NCBI GenBank assembly: GCA_946807835.1
Contig: OX327700.1
Span: 28,742,001-28,806,000, forward strand
Direction: 5' to 3'
DNA length: 64,000 nucleotides
Origin: Ailanthus altissimus
Lineage: Eukaryota; Streptophyta; Magnoliopsida; Sapindales; Simaroubaceae
The number at the start of each line of letters is the position of its first letter. The first letter of the stretch is position 1. Shown piece after piece: positions 13,890-25,619 of this stretch. The position numbers were made by a program, and so were the translations under genes. The notes under the pieces were generated by a model that did no database searches, was not told the DNA's origin, and saw only the letters and a list, made by a program, of their open reading frames with translations.

Positions 13890-14440
13890 ACTCAAGAGTC
13901 AGATCATCGAAGCAGCAGGAGAAGAGGAATGAAAAGGGAAAGGGAAGATGACCAAAAGGCCCAGATTTTGGTGTTTTCCCAATGGAGAAATATAGAGTAA
14001 TATGGGTAAATTATTTATGGTAATTAGTAGGGCGTTGATTAAAAAGTCAGGCGTGCGTGTGGGGTGCATTGTGCGTGCGTGCGTGCGTGCGTGTGTGTGT
14101 ATGTGTGTGGGCGTATGTAGGCATGTAGCTCGGAACAGCAGAGAAGGGAAGGTGCAGGCCTCGAAAATGGAGAGATCATGAGATGATCGAGTGTGGGAAG
14201 TGGGAACTAGGGGCCTCAAGTACTGCCACCTTCCCTGTAATCTGTACTGATGAACGGGAGCAGGAAGAGTCGTAGAGAAAGGAGGAGTTTGTAAATTGTA
14301 ATGTACGTTTTCTGCAAAGAGACTCTGACCATGACGACTGAACATGACCCTAAAAGCCAAAGGAGGGCTAGCCATGGAGCTGGAGGTGCAAGTGCCGAGG
14401 CAGTCTCCGCTGAAAGTCAGAGGAAAAAATATTTGAGGTT
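13890..14440 (-). other. GC-richer island with a 158-codon open frame, identity unknown
   Basis: Base composition rises sharply here against AT-rich flanks. On the minus strand an open frame runs from 14375 to 13899, preceded by a pyrimidine tract and CAG near 14408 that could be a splice acceptor. The peptide begins MASPPLAFRVMFSRHG. It has no domain I recognise, and its His/Thr/Ala-rich middle is just the translation of a GTGC/GTGT microsatellite (14071-14110). It could be a promoter/leader, a noncoding transcript, a truncated exon or chance. Confidence 0.3.
14071..14110. repeat. (GTGC)n/(GT)n compound microsatellite
   Basis: Successive GTGC units followed by GT units on the plus strand. 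Confidence 0.9.
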
Positions 14441-15756
14441 TTAGATAGAATGAAACCAGGGCCCCTAATTCACAATTTCTCCTTTTTTTTTTTTTTTTTA
14501 ATCTTTACACATCTTTTACTTTTTCTACATAGCTCAATACTTTGACAACCAAATTATTATAGATGTATTTCTCAATTAATTATAAGAATAATAATAAATA
14601 CATGACCAAATTTAATGTAAAGAAAATAATGTTTTAAGAAAAATTTAAGACCTTTTCTGAATTAAAATAAAATAATAATATTATATTTATATAATTAAAA
14701 TATAAATTTTTATTTTAATTAAAATAATATTTAATATGTGAATTATTACTCAAAATAAAAAATATACAAAAAATCTATTGATCTCAAAAAGAATCTCACA
14801 AATTAATTTTAAAATAAATTATGCGAGCGCTGTTCATTAATTTTAAGTCTTCAAACTTATTTTTACGCTTATGATCTAAATAGTGTTTGTACGGTATCTT
14901 TTGAATTGAATTTTGGAGATCCTTTTCGGTATGAATAAACTTATTTAAAAATATTAAAATTTAATAATTCAATAATTTTTTATAAATAAAGATTGTGAAG
15001 AATATAAAAAATTAGAGTTACAAGAAATTTAAGACTCATGAAACGTGTAAGATAAAAGTGAAGGGGACTTGGAGACGTGAAATAAGGTGATAAAAGCGTG
15101 AAATTATTGTCTAAGGCTGACGTCGTGGCTCTCAAGATTGAATGTTGCAGCGCCCAAGACAGTAAAGGTAGCGCTACGGCACTGAAAGGCTAACGTTGAG
15201 GCACCAGATGCAGACAATTTCGAGACAACTTCAAATTCTTTGAGTTTTGAAGGGTTTTAGGACTCCTAAAACACTCTTATTCCAATTAGGTTTATGGTTA
15301 GTATGATAAAATAATTCATATATAAATTTTTGTAAACTTTTTAGATTAATTATCAAGCATTAAGATAGACTCTAAGAGAGAGAAGAATTAGGTAGACACT
15401 AAGTGCTTATGTGCACTAGAGTGCAATTACTATTTGGGTGTTTATTATTTTTAGGAGAACAAAGGTACGATATTCATTAGATCTTTTTTAGTGTTCTTTA
15501 TTGTGTTTGCTTGTAAGTTCTCTAGGGAATTAATAAAAAAGGTTAGGATACATAGATCTACCATAGATGTAGGCAACTGGCTGAACTACATAAGTGATTG
15601 TGTTATGCTCTTTATTATCTGCTTTATGTTCTTGCTATTTTCGCTTACCATCGCATTATTTCGCTGAGCAAAATGATTAGGGTTCAAGATTAATCTTAGT
15701 TGGGGTTCTTCACTTAACCTAATCTTATAAGGAGAAAGACATTTTCTTTAACAAAC

Positions 15757-15768
15757 TGGTATCAGAGC
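15757..15768 (+). other. tRNA-Met primer-binding site
   Basis: TGGTATCAGAGC, exact match to the usual plant copia primer site, 3 bp after the LTR end ACA. Confidence 0.9.
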
Positions 15769-15804
15769 AAAAGTTCGATAATACACATCAGGGATATTTA
15801 AATT

Positions 15805-16230
15805 ATGGTTACAATCAAGCAAAAAATAGAAAAGTTTAATGGGATAAATAACTTTAATCCTTAGAAGAAAAAAGTTAGGGATTTACTAGTAAAGGAATGG
15901 CTAGACTCGGCCTTAGAGGATAATAATTCCTAAACTAGTGAAGGGAATACAAGTTCAAAGTCTAAGAAAAAAGATTGAAACACAATTCAGAAAAGAACTT
16001 ACAGCACTATAATCTTAGTATTTAACGACGAAGTATTGAAAGAATTTGATGATAAAGAAACAGCTTTGAGGCTATAGACAAAACTCGATGCATTATATAT
16101 GAAGAAGTCTCTTACAAATAAATTTTTTATGAAAAAAAAAAAATTACATTAATTTTTTATACGCGAAAAATCTTCATTGAGAGTTCGCATTTACTTAAAA
16201 AAAATATTACGGAATTCAAGGAATGATGAC
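15805..16230 (+). pseudogene. Copia gag fragment with stops
   Basis: The start MVTIKQKIEKFNG matches the copia gag opening (KLEKFDG-type). In-frame stops occur soon after, and the later YMKKSLTNK block is the conserved gag motif. The reading frame collapses at an A-run near 16131-16142. Confidence 0.75.
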
Positions 16231-17240
16231 AGTAAAAACCATGCCATAATCCACAAATATTATAAATTTAAACAGGCAATTTAAAACTAGTTTAAGCACA
16301 TTAATATTTATATAAAATTGCATTAAATATTCATCTTGCCGACTGTAAATTGGGGGATTATTAACTCATGATGATTACTTTGACGAATACGGGGAATGCC
16401 ATAAAAGTATAAAAATCACAATGTGATGTTGGGATGGTGAAGGGCAAGCCCTGGACCTAATGATGTAATGATTTGTTGACCCACCCCAAAAGCTTAATTA
16501 AAACTTAAGTATTCTTTTAATTTTAATTTTTTTTCCCCACAATCTCATTATAGAAAAGAAACCCTCTTCTCAATTTCCATAGCTCCTTCACTGTTGTTTT
16601 TTCGGCATCCGATTGATTTGATCCCAACACATAACCCTAGGGTTTTTAGGTCATCCAAAACCAGGTTACCTTGTTATACAAATTATAGCTAAACAAGATA
16701 TGGATTCATAATTTTTTTTTTTTGGGTACAACAGGATTTATCTAGAAAACTAGTGGGTTCCTCTACTCACTCTAATGCCATTTTTCTAACCAACAGAAAA
16801 AAAAAAGAAATAAAAAAAAGTCCTAGTTATAAATTTGCCTTAAATTCATCTCCTAAACATAGCTCAATTAGTATTTAATGGACTCCGTGTCTACAGTCGT
16901 TTGAGTTCAAATAAAAATAAAATTTAATAATTAAAATTTCTCATCTCGGTACAAACTTTTTAAAAGCTACTTACCATGTAGTATTAGTGCTGGCTTTCAG
17001 TTCCATAATACTGTCTCCCAATACACACACAGATTATGGAAGAACGTAGTCGGCAGCATGTAAAGTAAAAGAAAAAAGTACTGCAGATTAGATATATAAT
17101 ATTTATTAAAAATATAATTTTGAATGTATAAATTAAACCAAAAAAAAAAAAATCAAAAGTGAATTATTATTAAATTTAACCGCCTCTCCACAAATTACTT
17201 GGTCCAAGTTTCTTTCATGTGTATCCACGTCCCTTCCGCT
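16231..17240. other. Intergenic, upstream of MIR390
   Basis: AT-rich with no gene recognised. The last few hundred bases are presumably MIR390 promoter. Confidence 0.5.
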
Positions 17241-17247
17241 TATAAAA
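17241..17247 (+). promoter_or_regulatory. TATA box of MIR390
   Basis: TATAAAA followed by a C/T-rich stretch. It sits 134 bp upstream of the mature miRNA position, which suits a transcription start near 17270-17280. The position and the hairpin support this; the start site itself is inferred. Confidence 0.6.
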
Positions 17248-17360
17248 ATCCACCCCTCCTCCCTTTCTGCCCCACTCACCATGAGAGCTTGCTCTGTGCT
17301 AATTAATTAGCATCCCGTAGCTTAGCTTTTGTTAATGGGGGCTTCGATGTTATACACAGT

Positions 17361-17490
17361 ATGGAGAATCTGTAAAGCTCAGGAGGGATAGCGCCATGAA
17401 CAATAATGATTGCCGATTTGGGGTTTTTTTTTTCTTGAATCATCGATCTATGGCGCTATCTATCCTGAGTTTCATGGGTTCTTCTTATAC
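17361..17490 (+). ncRNA. MIR390: MIR390 precursor foldback
   Basis: The 21 bases at 17375-17395 are the conserved plant miR390 sequence (begins AAGCTCAGGAGG, ends TAGCGCC). The complementary arm at 17454-17474 (begins CGCTATC, ends GAGTTTCA) is the expected miR390* and pairs with it across a loop of about 58 bases. Pairing extends outward on both sides. In plants miR390 loads into AGO7 and cleaves or binds TAS3 transcripts, which yields tasiRNAs against ARF2/3/4 auxin-response factors. Those roles are known for the family. No TAS3 locus is seen in this window. The neighbours are transposon-derived, so the gene appears to stand alone. Primary transcript limits are unknown. Confidence 0.95.
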
Positions 17491-18491
17491 TATCCTCCTG
17501 GTGCAGTTTCAGTTTCAGCTTAAGCTTCAACGACAATACTTGGCATCTGGGTAAAATTTTCTTTTTTCTTGTTTTAGGTTACTACTACTCCAGATAACTT
17601 GTCCTTGTTCTTTTTTAATGGTTTGTTTGAGCAGGTGGCCAAGGCAAGATAATTGATCTGGACTCATCTTCTTTATATCTTCATAATTTCTCTAATTATG
17701 TTGCTGTACTGGGTAGGTTTTGTTTACAAGCTCTCGTTTTCTGCTATCAATCGGCATCTGCAGATGTGCTATGCTTAGGTTGCATCTATGGTTTCATTCC
17801 ATTCAAATAAAAATTAAGAAAATTAATTAAAAAAAACTGAGGGTGGTTTTCATCTCCTGAATATTCAAATTGTACTGGTGTTTATAACTTTTAAGGCAGT
17901 GTTATTAATCATCAGTTTCTTGTAATTTTACTTGGTTGCTTTACTATTTCCTTTCTTTTCAGAGTTTTGACAATTCTCTGTTCATGACTTGTTAATTTTG
18001 TAAAATTATTTCTCAGGATTCTTCTGTTATATATAGCTCAAGCCTATGATTCTTTTAGAACACTAAATCCCAAGACTTTGCTGATTGTGCTTTTTGAGAA
18101 AACATTGGAAAATCTCTGTATTTTTTATAAGATGATAATCCATGGCTTATCAGTAGTTTAAAATTCCTTTGCATGATCATTTTTACTCTTACTAGCTCGT
18201 TCATGTTGCCTTAATTGCCTTGTTCATTTATGAAAAAACATATATATATATAGTTTTTGCTAGTCAAAATTCCTCTTGTGTATCATTACTGTTTTTCTTT
18301 TCCTTTCTTGACACACTTCATATTTACATCTTCAGGACTTGTTTTCAAGAAGGGTCACTTATTTGGTGAGGTTTTAATGGCGAGTCTGGGGACTCTGAAA
18401 CCCTAGCTAGTCTTCTCTAGAAAAATCCTGTAGTTTTACTCAACTAGGTTTTTTTTTTTTTTAATATTTTGACTTAAAAGTTCTTGCAGGC
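17491..18491 (+). other. Sequence downstream of the MIR390 foldback, possibly pri-miRNA 3' part
   Basis: No coding frame. Possible splice-like sites (GTAAAA near 17551; GCAG/GTGG near 17633) are present, so a spliced primary transcript is possible but unproven. Confidence 0.3.
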
Positions 18492-18806
18492 TTTTTAACA
18501 TTGAATTTTAGTTACTATGGATGTTGACTCCCTCGTCGTTTTCTTTCCCATTTACTTCTTCATGATCATCCTTATCTCTATATAATAAGCAAATTTGATG
18601 TGAATTTATGATTCTTCTTCAATTGTTTTTAATTGTATTTGGTTTGGTTCATTTTTTAACATTGAATTTTAGTTATGGATGTTGACTTCCTCGTCGTTTT
18701 CTTCCATATTTACTTCTTCGACCATCCTTATCTCTATATAATAAGCAAATTTGATGTGAATTTATGATTCTTCTTCAATTTTTTTAATTGTTTTTGGTTT
18801 GGTTCT
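18492..18806 (+). repeat. Tandem duplication, unit about 160 bp, two copies
   Basis: Two near-identical copies start at 18492 and 18652. Each contains TTTTTAACATTGAATTTTAG, then a CCTCGTCGTTTTC block, then TATATAATAAGCAAATTTG. They differ by a few substitutions and small indels. Confidence 0.92.
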
Positions 18807-18895
18807 TTCATGCCATGGATGTAAATATGGTAATTACTTGCAATTTCAGATTCATCGTGATGGTAAGAATAATAGTTACACAGTGAGGAAAGAAA

Positions 18896-19470
18896 CCCTT
18901 GCACCAAAAAAAAAACAAACAAACAGCCGCCGCCGTTGCCGCCCTAGCCCCCGGAGAGAGGCCGTTTGCGGCCGCTCTCCGGAGGTTTTCCTTTCCATTT
19001 TTTTCTCCTTTTTTCATGTTTTAGCTTGGTTCTCTCTTTCTTTTATTTTATTTTGTTTTCTATTTTGATCTAAATGGTGTTCCTATCCTTCAACCGGCGA
19101 CCTTCTGCACTGCACCAAAGATCCCTCGACCGTCGGTGAGCTTAACAGGCCGTCCTCCGACTGTTTATGTTCACCATCGGTTGCTTATCGGGCAGTCCTC
19201 TGCTCGTGCTTCGGCTGGGTCCAGTTTGGACGGGAATCTGAACGGTGTCGACACGGTGACGTGCTGCCATCCTTGCCCTCCCTTGACGATGACGCCCTTC
19301 ACTCAGCCCAGCCTGACTCAATCACCTGCTGTTTTCTTTTTCATCTCCAACCCCGGCAACGAGCTGACCACCGTCAGACATCTAACCACTGTACCATAGT
19401 AATATAGCTCCCTACAGTCCGTGTTCCACCTGATCTAGTGTGAAGTAAATCCGACAACATTCAAACCACC
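18896..19470 (+). other. GC-rich island with near-perfect inverted repeat; probable transposon remnant
   Basis: This is the most GC-rich stretch on this side of the window. It holds a 14-bp inverted repeat (18951-18964 and 18969-18982, 4-base loop, one mismatch). On the minus strand, text near 19345-19399 reads TATGGTACAGTGGTTAGATG with a GGGGTTGGAG block downstream, which resembles a pol III A box and a weak B box; a similar A-box-like string occurs near 19440-19480. No protein domain was recognised in the short open frames. A SINE or the 5' end of a non-LTR element is my best guess. Confidence 0.35.
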
Positions 19471-21179
19471 GCACCACACCCCTACTTAGAGTAACCGAAT
19501 TTATTGTGTCATATAGCTTGTTAGGTATTGTGGATGTATGGGAGTTTAATAAGGTCATATAGCTTTGTTAACCCGATTGTATTCTTTATGAGTGAGGGTG
19601 GTTTTTTTTTTTTGTGTATAATAATTCTTCTTCGTGTGTTTCAAAATAATAATAATAATAATCCTCCTAAAGTGAAATTCTTTTACTCCTCTAGCGTGAG
19701 ATTAGTATATTCTTCTTTAAGGATAGTAATTTTGTCCCCTACTTAATTTTTATTTTAAACGAAATAAATTTTTTCATCTTCAACGGAGACAAAAATTCTA
19801 ATTGAAATGATCCTTCTGTTAGAGAATTTGTTCGTTTCTCTCCACAAGAGAGTTATAAGTTCAAGTGAACTATAATAAATATATTTAATTTTTTGTATAA
19901 TATTTTAATAAATTTTTAGTTTTATATCACGAACTCTATAATATAATATTATTAATTTATTTAATTATATAATATTTAAAAAAATTCACCGTGATGGTGA
20001 AGTTGACTTGTAAAATCAAATTATTATTATCATTATATATTAATGTGGTTATCCTTTATCTGTTCATGTGCCAATATTTGATCATGTGGTTGGCCCTTAT
20101 AAGCCAAGTGTACGACTGGGATGAATAATTTTATATACTTTATTGCAAATATTTAGAAATTTGATACAACTTTAGGGTACAAGATGTGTCTTAATGTATG
20201 GGGACAAAGCAACCAGCAATCTATTACAAATCTCCAACCTTATGATATTATTTTTCATATTTGATATATTATATAATAACATCTTCGTAAATCATGATAT
20301 TCGATGGATAGTGGACAATGTGCTTGAACAGAAACCCCCACCTCCGTCTACTGTAAATTCATGGGAATTGGATGGATGGTGTTCTTTTTTTTTTTTTCAA
20401 ATAAAATTTAAATTCATGTGTATTATTTTTTATGAATTATATAAAGTTAATGCGCACATAATTCGATCAGAAATATCCTATCATGCTGCGAACTCATCAA
20501 CTTCTCTGGGATAAGATGTAAAAACGGCCTTGTTACATTTAATTAATATTGGGTAATAAATTGATATATTAAAAATCTATATCTTAAATAATGTTATAAA
20601 GTTGAAACTTAAAATTTATATCTTAAATATTGTATCACCGTGTCAATAATTATTATGATTATGTATTAAGTAATTGTTAAGTTTTTAATTTTTATTAACG
20701 TGATAATTATAAAATATTAATTAATAATGGACACATGAGACATTACACTAATTAAAATATAAATTTTATATTTTAATCTTATAAGTCTGGTATTATTATT
20801 AACTATTATACAAAATTAACATTTTATATGTCTGGAATTAATCTTCATCATCTGACAATTGACATTTATGCTGAATTATATTTGGCAGAGATTTAACTTG
20901 ATCACCCAAAAGTTAAGAAGGGTTCTTGAGGAATATTCTTCATTGGAAATAATCCAAGATACTTGTTAAGTTAATTATGTTATGTTAATGTATATTTCCT
21001 TTCAATCGGCATGGAGTTCCTAATTGGGTATATGCATATGTATATATATTTCTAAGTTTTGACGTGTTGGCGTTAATCTAATCTAAATTGTTAAGTAGAT
21101 TCCAATTTCAAACTCTTTTATGAAGAGTATTGACGAAAGGTGCTTGTGGGTGAGTACAAATTTAACTGCAGCTTGGATG
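19471..21179. other. AT-rich intergenic sequence
   Basis: Open frames here are short and lack domains. Nothing else is recognised. Confidence 0.5.
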
Positions 21180-21794
21180 TGTTAGAAATTTTGGTGTATG
21201 TTGTTGATGGATGCTGCATAATTATAGATTACACACATAATAAAAAGTAAGTTAAGGCGTGTAAGAGTATATTATATTTAAGGATAAATTTTTATCCCTT
21301 GAGAATATTGTTCTCATGCAATCAAATTGTATGGTAGTTTAACCTCAACATTTAATAGCTTTAGTTTTATATGGTACCCTCCCACAATACAAAATCTTAA
21401 AACAATTCTGTTGATATTATATTCTCACTTTGTGTATTATTGTGCTTTCACTTGTACTATTTTACTCTTTTGTGTACTTATATACTATTGTACTCTTTTG
21501 TACACTTTTTTGTATTTTTTCATACACATATTTTTTGGTATCAACATATTTATAAACAACAAGTACTTTTTTTATTAGGAACATAACCTTTTACATACAC
21601 TTATTGGTTTATGACCATTAGATTAAATTTAAATTTGATCAATAATTTTAAATGAATCATCATTATTTTTAAATCAAGTGGTGTCTCCAATGGTTGTATT
21701 ATTTCATAATTAATATGAAATAATACAACCTTATAAAAGGTCACAACTTTTTATGTTTTTTGGCATCAACTTTTGAAATCTTTATGAAATATTC
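21180..21794. repeat. Left LTR of the 21180-23880 element
   Basis: Direct repeat of 23299-23880 with numerous substitutions. Ends are placed where similarity stops. Confidence 0.7.
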
Positions 21795-23298
21795 AATAGT
21801 CTCCCTCGATTTTAAAATAAACAAACATATACCAGAATATATATATATATATATATTTAATTCAATATATGAATTGGTACTTGTCAAGTTATAAAACAAA
21901 CCATTGGACAACTAATCGTATCTAACAAGGACTTGGAGAAATCAAGTTTCTATAAATCAATGCTCCTTTAGCATGAGTCAGAGGACTAGCTACCTATAAT
22001 GAATTCTTTACAAGTGAATTGTTCTGTAATTTTGACACTTTATGGCCCTGTGCCTTATTAGATTCATGAGTGCTCTAGAGATGCATGTCTAAGCTCTCAT
22101 AGGAATCAACCTAATTTCACACTCATATAGGTGAATTTTCATCATGTGTGTTCTGTAATTAAACACACCACCAAATAATAACGGGCTATAGAGTTCATTA
22201 AGAGTATACCACGCATCCTATCTTACTGCAGATACTACCTAGCCTTAAGGAGGAATTCACAATATATCATCAGTAGTATAGTCAAGACAACAAGTGACTT
22301 GTAGTCAAGATAACAAGTGACATGCTCTTACCCTTATGATACTTTATGGGATTTTCAATCACAAATGTAAGGTAACCGTCACTCTTGCCTTATAATCTAG
22401 GCATAATTCACTCCTCCTCGACTTAGAATCACTACCTCATTTAGTAATCTATGAGAGGATTTGCCAAATCTACTTTGACCTTATAAATTTTTTGCTCTCT
22501 TAACCAAACACAAGCAAATACTTACATTTTCTATTCTCATATTCAATCACTTTTGAATAGCCAATATTTGAACATGTTGATATTAATGGAATAAATTGAA
22601 TATATCTAATATAACAATACACACCTAAACAAAATAGTGTTACAGCCTTAATTCTTCAAATAATGATACACAAGGCAGAATATATGCCTGGTAGCGCAAC
22701 GTCAATTCTCTGGCGCTGTAGTGCTAGGCATTTTGTAAGTAGCGCTACGGTAAAAAGTTAGATGACCTTTTTGAAGGTCACACCTTTGTCTCCAGTTTTG
22801 CGATCCTCAAATTTGAGTACTGCGGCTTGAGGACCGTAGCGCTTACAACATAGAAAGGGAGCAGCACTGTCTGGGAGTTGTATTACCCATGCTTTGTCCT
22901 GGGTGCTTTATTCTTCTCCCTTTGCAACGCTGGGCACTTCACATGCATTATTTTTTCCTTGTTCAGTATCAAATAAAATTCATCATCAAATATATAATAA
23001 TGAAGACTTCAAAAGTCTAATTTATTAATATTAGACTACTTTTCAAATATCAATTCTCATAATGAATATATATATATATATCTCACTTCGTGCATAATGA
23101 ATTTTATTGATTCTTATGAAATCACTTACTCCTTTTATACGCATATAAATGAATACATTTAGAAGTGAAATCACAATATACCATACATAATAAAATGTAT
23201 GTCTACAGCTATTGAATAGAAGAAATAAATAAAAATAAACACACCTTGTAATCGTTGTAGATCTCTCAAACCATATAGCTAAATTCTATTCTTAAGAT

Positions 23299-23880
23299 TG
23301 TTTGAAATTTTAGTTTATGTTGACGGATACTTCACAATCATATATCACATACACAATGGATAGTAAACCAAAGCATGTAAGAGTACAATGTACTTAAAGA
23401 TAGATTTTCGCCCCTCGAGGATATTGTCTTGGTGCAATCAGGTTGTATGACATTTTAACCTTAACATTCAATGACTTTGATTTTATATAGATGTACTCCT
23501 ATGATACAGAATCTAAGAATAATTTTGTTGACATTATATTCTCACTATACATCATTGTGCTTTTACTTGCACTATTGTTTTCTTTTTGTACACTCTCTTG
23601 TACAATATATGCACAATTTTATGTATTTTTTCATACACATATTTTTTAATATCAACACATATTTATAAGTAATAAGTATTTTTTTATTGGGGACATAACC
23701 CTTGATATATCTTTTAGTTTATAACTGTTAAATTAAATTCAAATTTAATCAATAATTTTAAATGAACCATCACTATTTTTAAATTAAATAGTATCTTCAA
23801 TAGTTATATTATTTTATAATTAATATAAAAAATTATAATTTTTTATTTTGTGCATTTTAAAATCTTTATGAAATATACGG
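23299..23880. repeat. Right LTR of the 21180-23880 element
   Basis: Direct repeat of 21180-21794; similarity ends near CTTTATGAAATATAC. Confidence 0.7.
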
Positions 23881-24669
23881 AATGTAATACGTGGGTCGTG
23901 ATTTCTCAAAACTTTTGATTTGTCAATTGATGCATAAAATTACACAAGCAGCATCTCATGATCACCATGGAGATCTCAATACTAGCTCTGAATGGAACGT
24001 GCAAAGACGAAAGCCCAGCCAAATTCATGGCAATTAAATAGTTAAGTGTCGATGTTTTATCATGATTTTGACTCTGCCTTTCTTTTTCTTTTCTATTTTT
24101 TTAGATGTAACTAGGTTAGTTGTAAATGTATTTTATATTTACAATCATTTAAATTTAAAGAAGAACAAAAAATAAAAATTAGTGTTTAGTGAATAAAATT
24201 ACTATTTCCATTCAAATTTAAAAAAAAAATTATATATATAATTACCAACTCTATCACTTATTTACGATATTTACTATATTGTTTTTGCAATTATTTGATT
24301 ATCTCTTTATGTTTTAAAAATATCACTTTCCCTCTCCTAATAAAAAGTAAATGATTAATATTACCAGAATGTTTATAATGAAATAAAATGGTTTTCGAGC
24401 ATTTCAATATATATATATATATATAGTGGAGTAACTGAATACTTAAAGAACAGTGGATCTCTACTCTTGTCCAACATAATGAGAAGCATATGAAATTCCG
24501 TCTTGGAATAAATAAATAAATCTTCTTTTACTCTTATCTTAAGCTTGTAAGTACTCAGCTTCCAAGTGAAAAGTTGACAGGAAATGATTTAAAAATAATA
24601 TTGTTATCCTTATAAAATTGAGATATAAAATTTATATTTTAACTAATATATCACGTTCATCATTATTGT
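23881..24669. other. AT-rich intergenic sequence
   Basis: No gene or repeat family recognised; contains an (AT)n run near 24408-24425. Confidence 0.5.
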
Positions 24670-25290
24670 TGTTGGAGTTAAAAAATTTTAAAACTTTGTG
24701 TTAAAATTAATTTAATTGAGTTATAAAATTTAATATAAATAATAGAACTCTTAGACTTATGAGTAATAAAATTTAAATTCATATCAATAAAAAAAAATTT
24801 CTAAAAATTACAAATTTCAAACATAAATTACACATTATTATTAGAATTATGAAATATTTAAAATTGTAATAATACTAATATTAATATATTAAGGCTTATT
24901 ACTATATAAAGGGGCTATTCTCTGCCCTAAACACATGCATATGTCTTAAACTAATACTCTAAAAAAAATTATACTCTATTTTTTTATAACATTAATATTG
25001 TAAGGCTTTGTGTTTTTTTTTTTTTTGGTGATCATGTTTATCAAGCAGAGTCAATGAGAGTATTTGGGTTGTATCTTAGAGTTCAAAATGACCATATTTA
25101 CATGCATGAGGAGATGTCTCTTTGACTTTAAGACAATACTACACTGGTGCCTTTTCATTACACAAGCCAGATTTTTTTTTGTCTATATTTGTATTAATTT
25201 TATTACTTAATTTAGATAATTAAATTTTCTATGCTACAAGATTGTATGATATGCCTAAAAAATAAAATATAATATACACATGTGACTTAC
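24670..25290 (+). repeat. 5' LTR of the 24670-34640 copia element
   Basis: Starts TGTTGGAGTT and matches 34017-34640, including the shared AAACACATGCATA and GCTAATACTCT-like blocks. Confidence 0.85.
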
Positions 25291-25619
25291 ATTCTAAAGC
25301 CAAAGAGAATATTGATATCTTATATGTAAAGTTATAGTTTATTATTGTTTGTGTTGATTTCTTAAATTGATATATTTATTATTTTACTTGAATTAAGATA
25401 TTTGTTATTAGTAATTTGTTAGCTACTTTGCTTTGTTAATTTTATTTACCTCTTATTATACAACTAGAAATAAAATGTAATTTTTTTTTTTGTAAAAGAA
25501 TTAATTTATTGTTGTTAATTTAATTTTCTCAAATTCATTACATATTATAATAATTAAATTTCTAAAAACTATTTCTTGAGAGTCATAAATATATTTTCTT
25601 TTATAGATAAAAAATAATT

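Larger units (their letters stand above)
14949..16230 (+). mobile_element. Copia fragment: 5' LTR, primer-binding site, partial gag
   Basis: The LTR at about 14949-15753 is a diverged relative of the solo LTRs at 29666-30672 and 47263-48295; shared blocks include the part near 15390-15420 containing AGGCACTAAGTGC-like sequence. TGGTATCAGAGC at 15757-15768 is a perfect tRNA-Met primer site. From ATG 15805 a copia gag can be read with stops, including a segment resembling LDALYMKKSLTNKFF near 16085-16130. Homology ends near 16230; pol and the 3' LTR are absent. Confidence 0.83.
21180..23880 (-). mobile_element. Non-autonomous LTR element or LTR pair with a pol-less interior
   Basis: Directly repeated blocks of about 0.6 kb (21180-21794 and 23299-23880) begin TGTTAGAAATTTTGG and TGTTTGAAATTTTAG and share their middle and ends (CTTTATGAAATAT). 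The 1.5-kb interior has no pol motif. Orientation is tentatively minus: next to the left LTR the minus strand carries a purine tract (AGGGAGACTA, near 21795-21805), and inside the right LTR it reads TGGTTTGAGAG near 23265-23275, two mismatches from the tRNA-Met primer site. The interior holds GC-rich units at 22690-22930. LTR divergence shows it is old. Confidence 0.65.

Noticed and set aside
14440..14460. Similarity of GAATGAAACCAGGGCCC to the complement of miR166
   Set aside because: Several mismatches, and no complementary arm nearby forms a hairpin.
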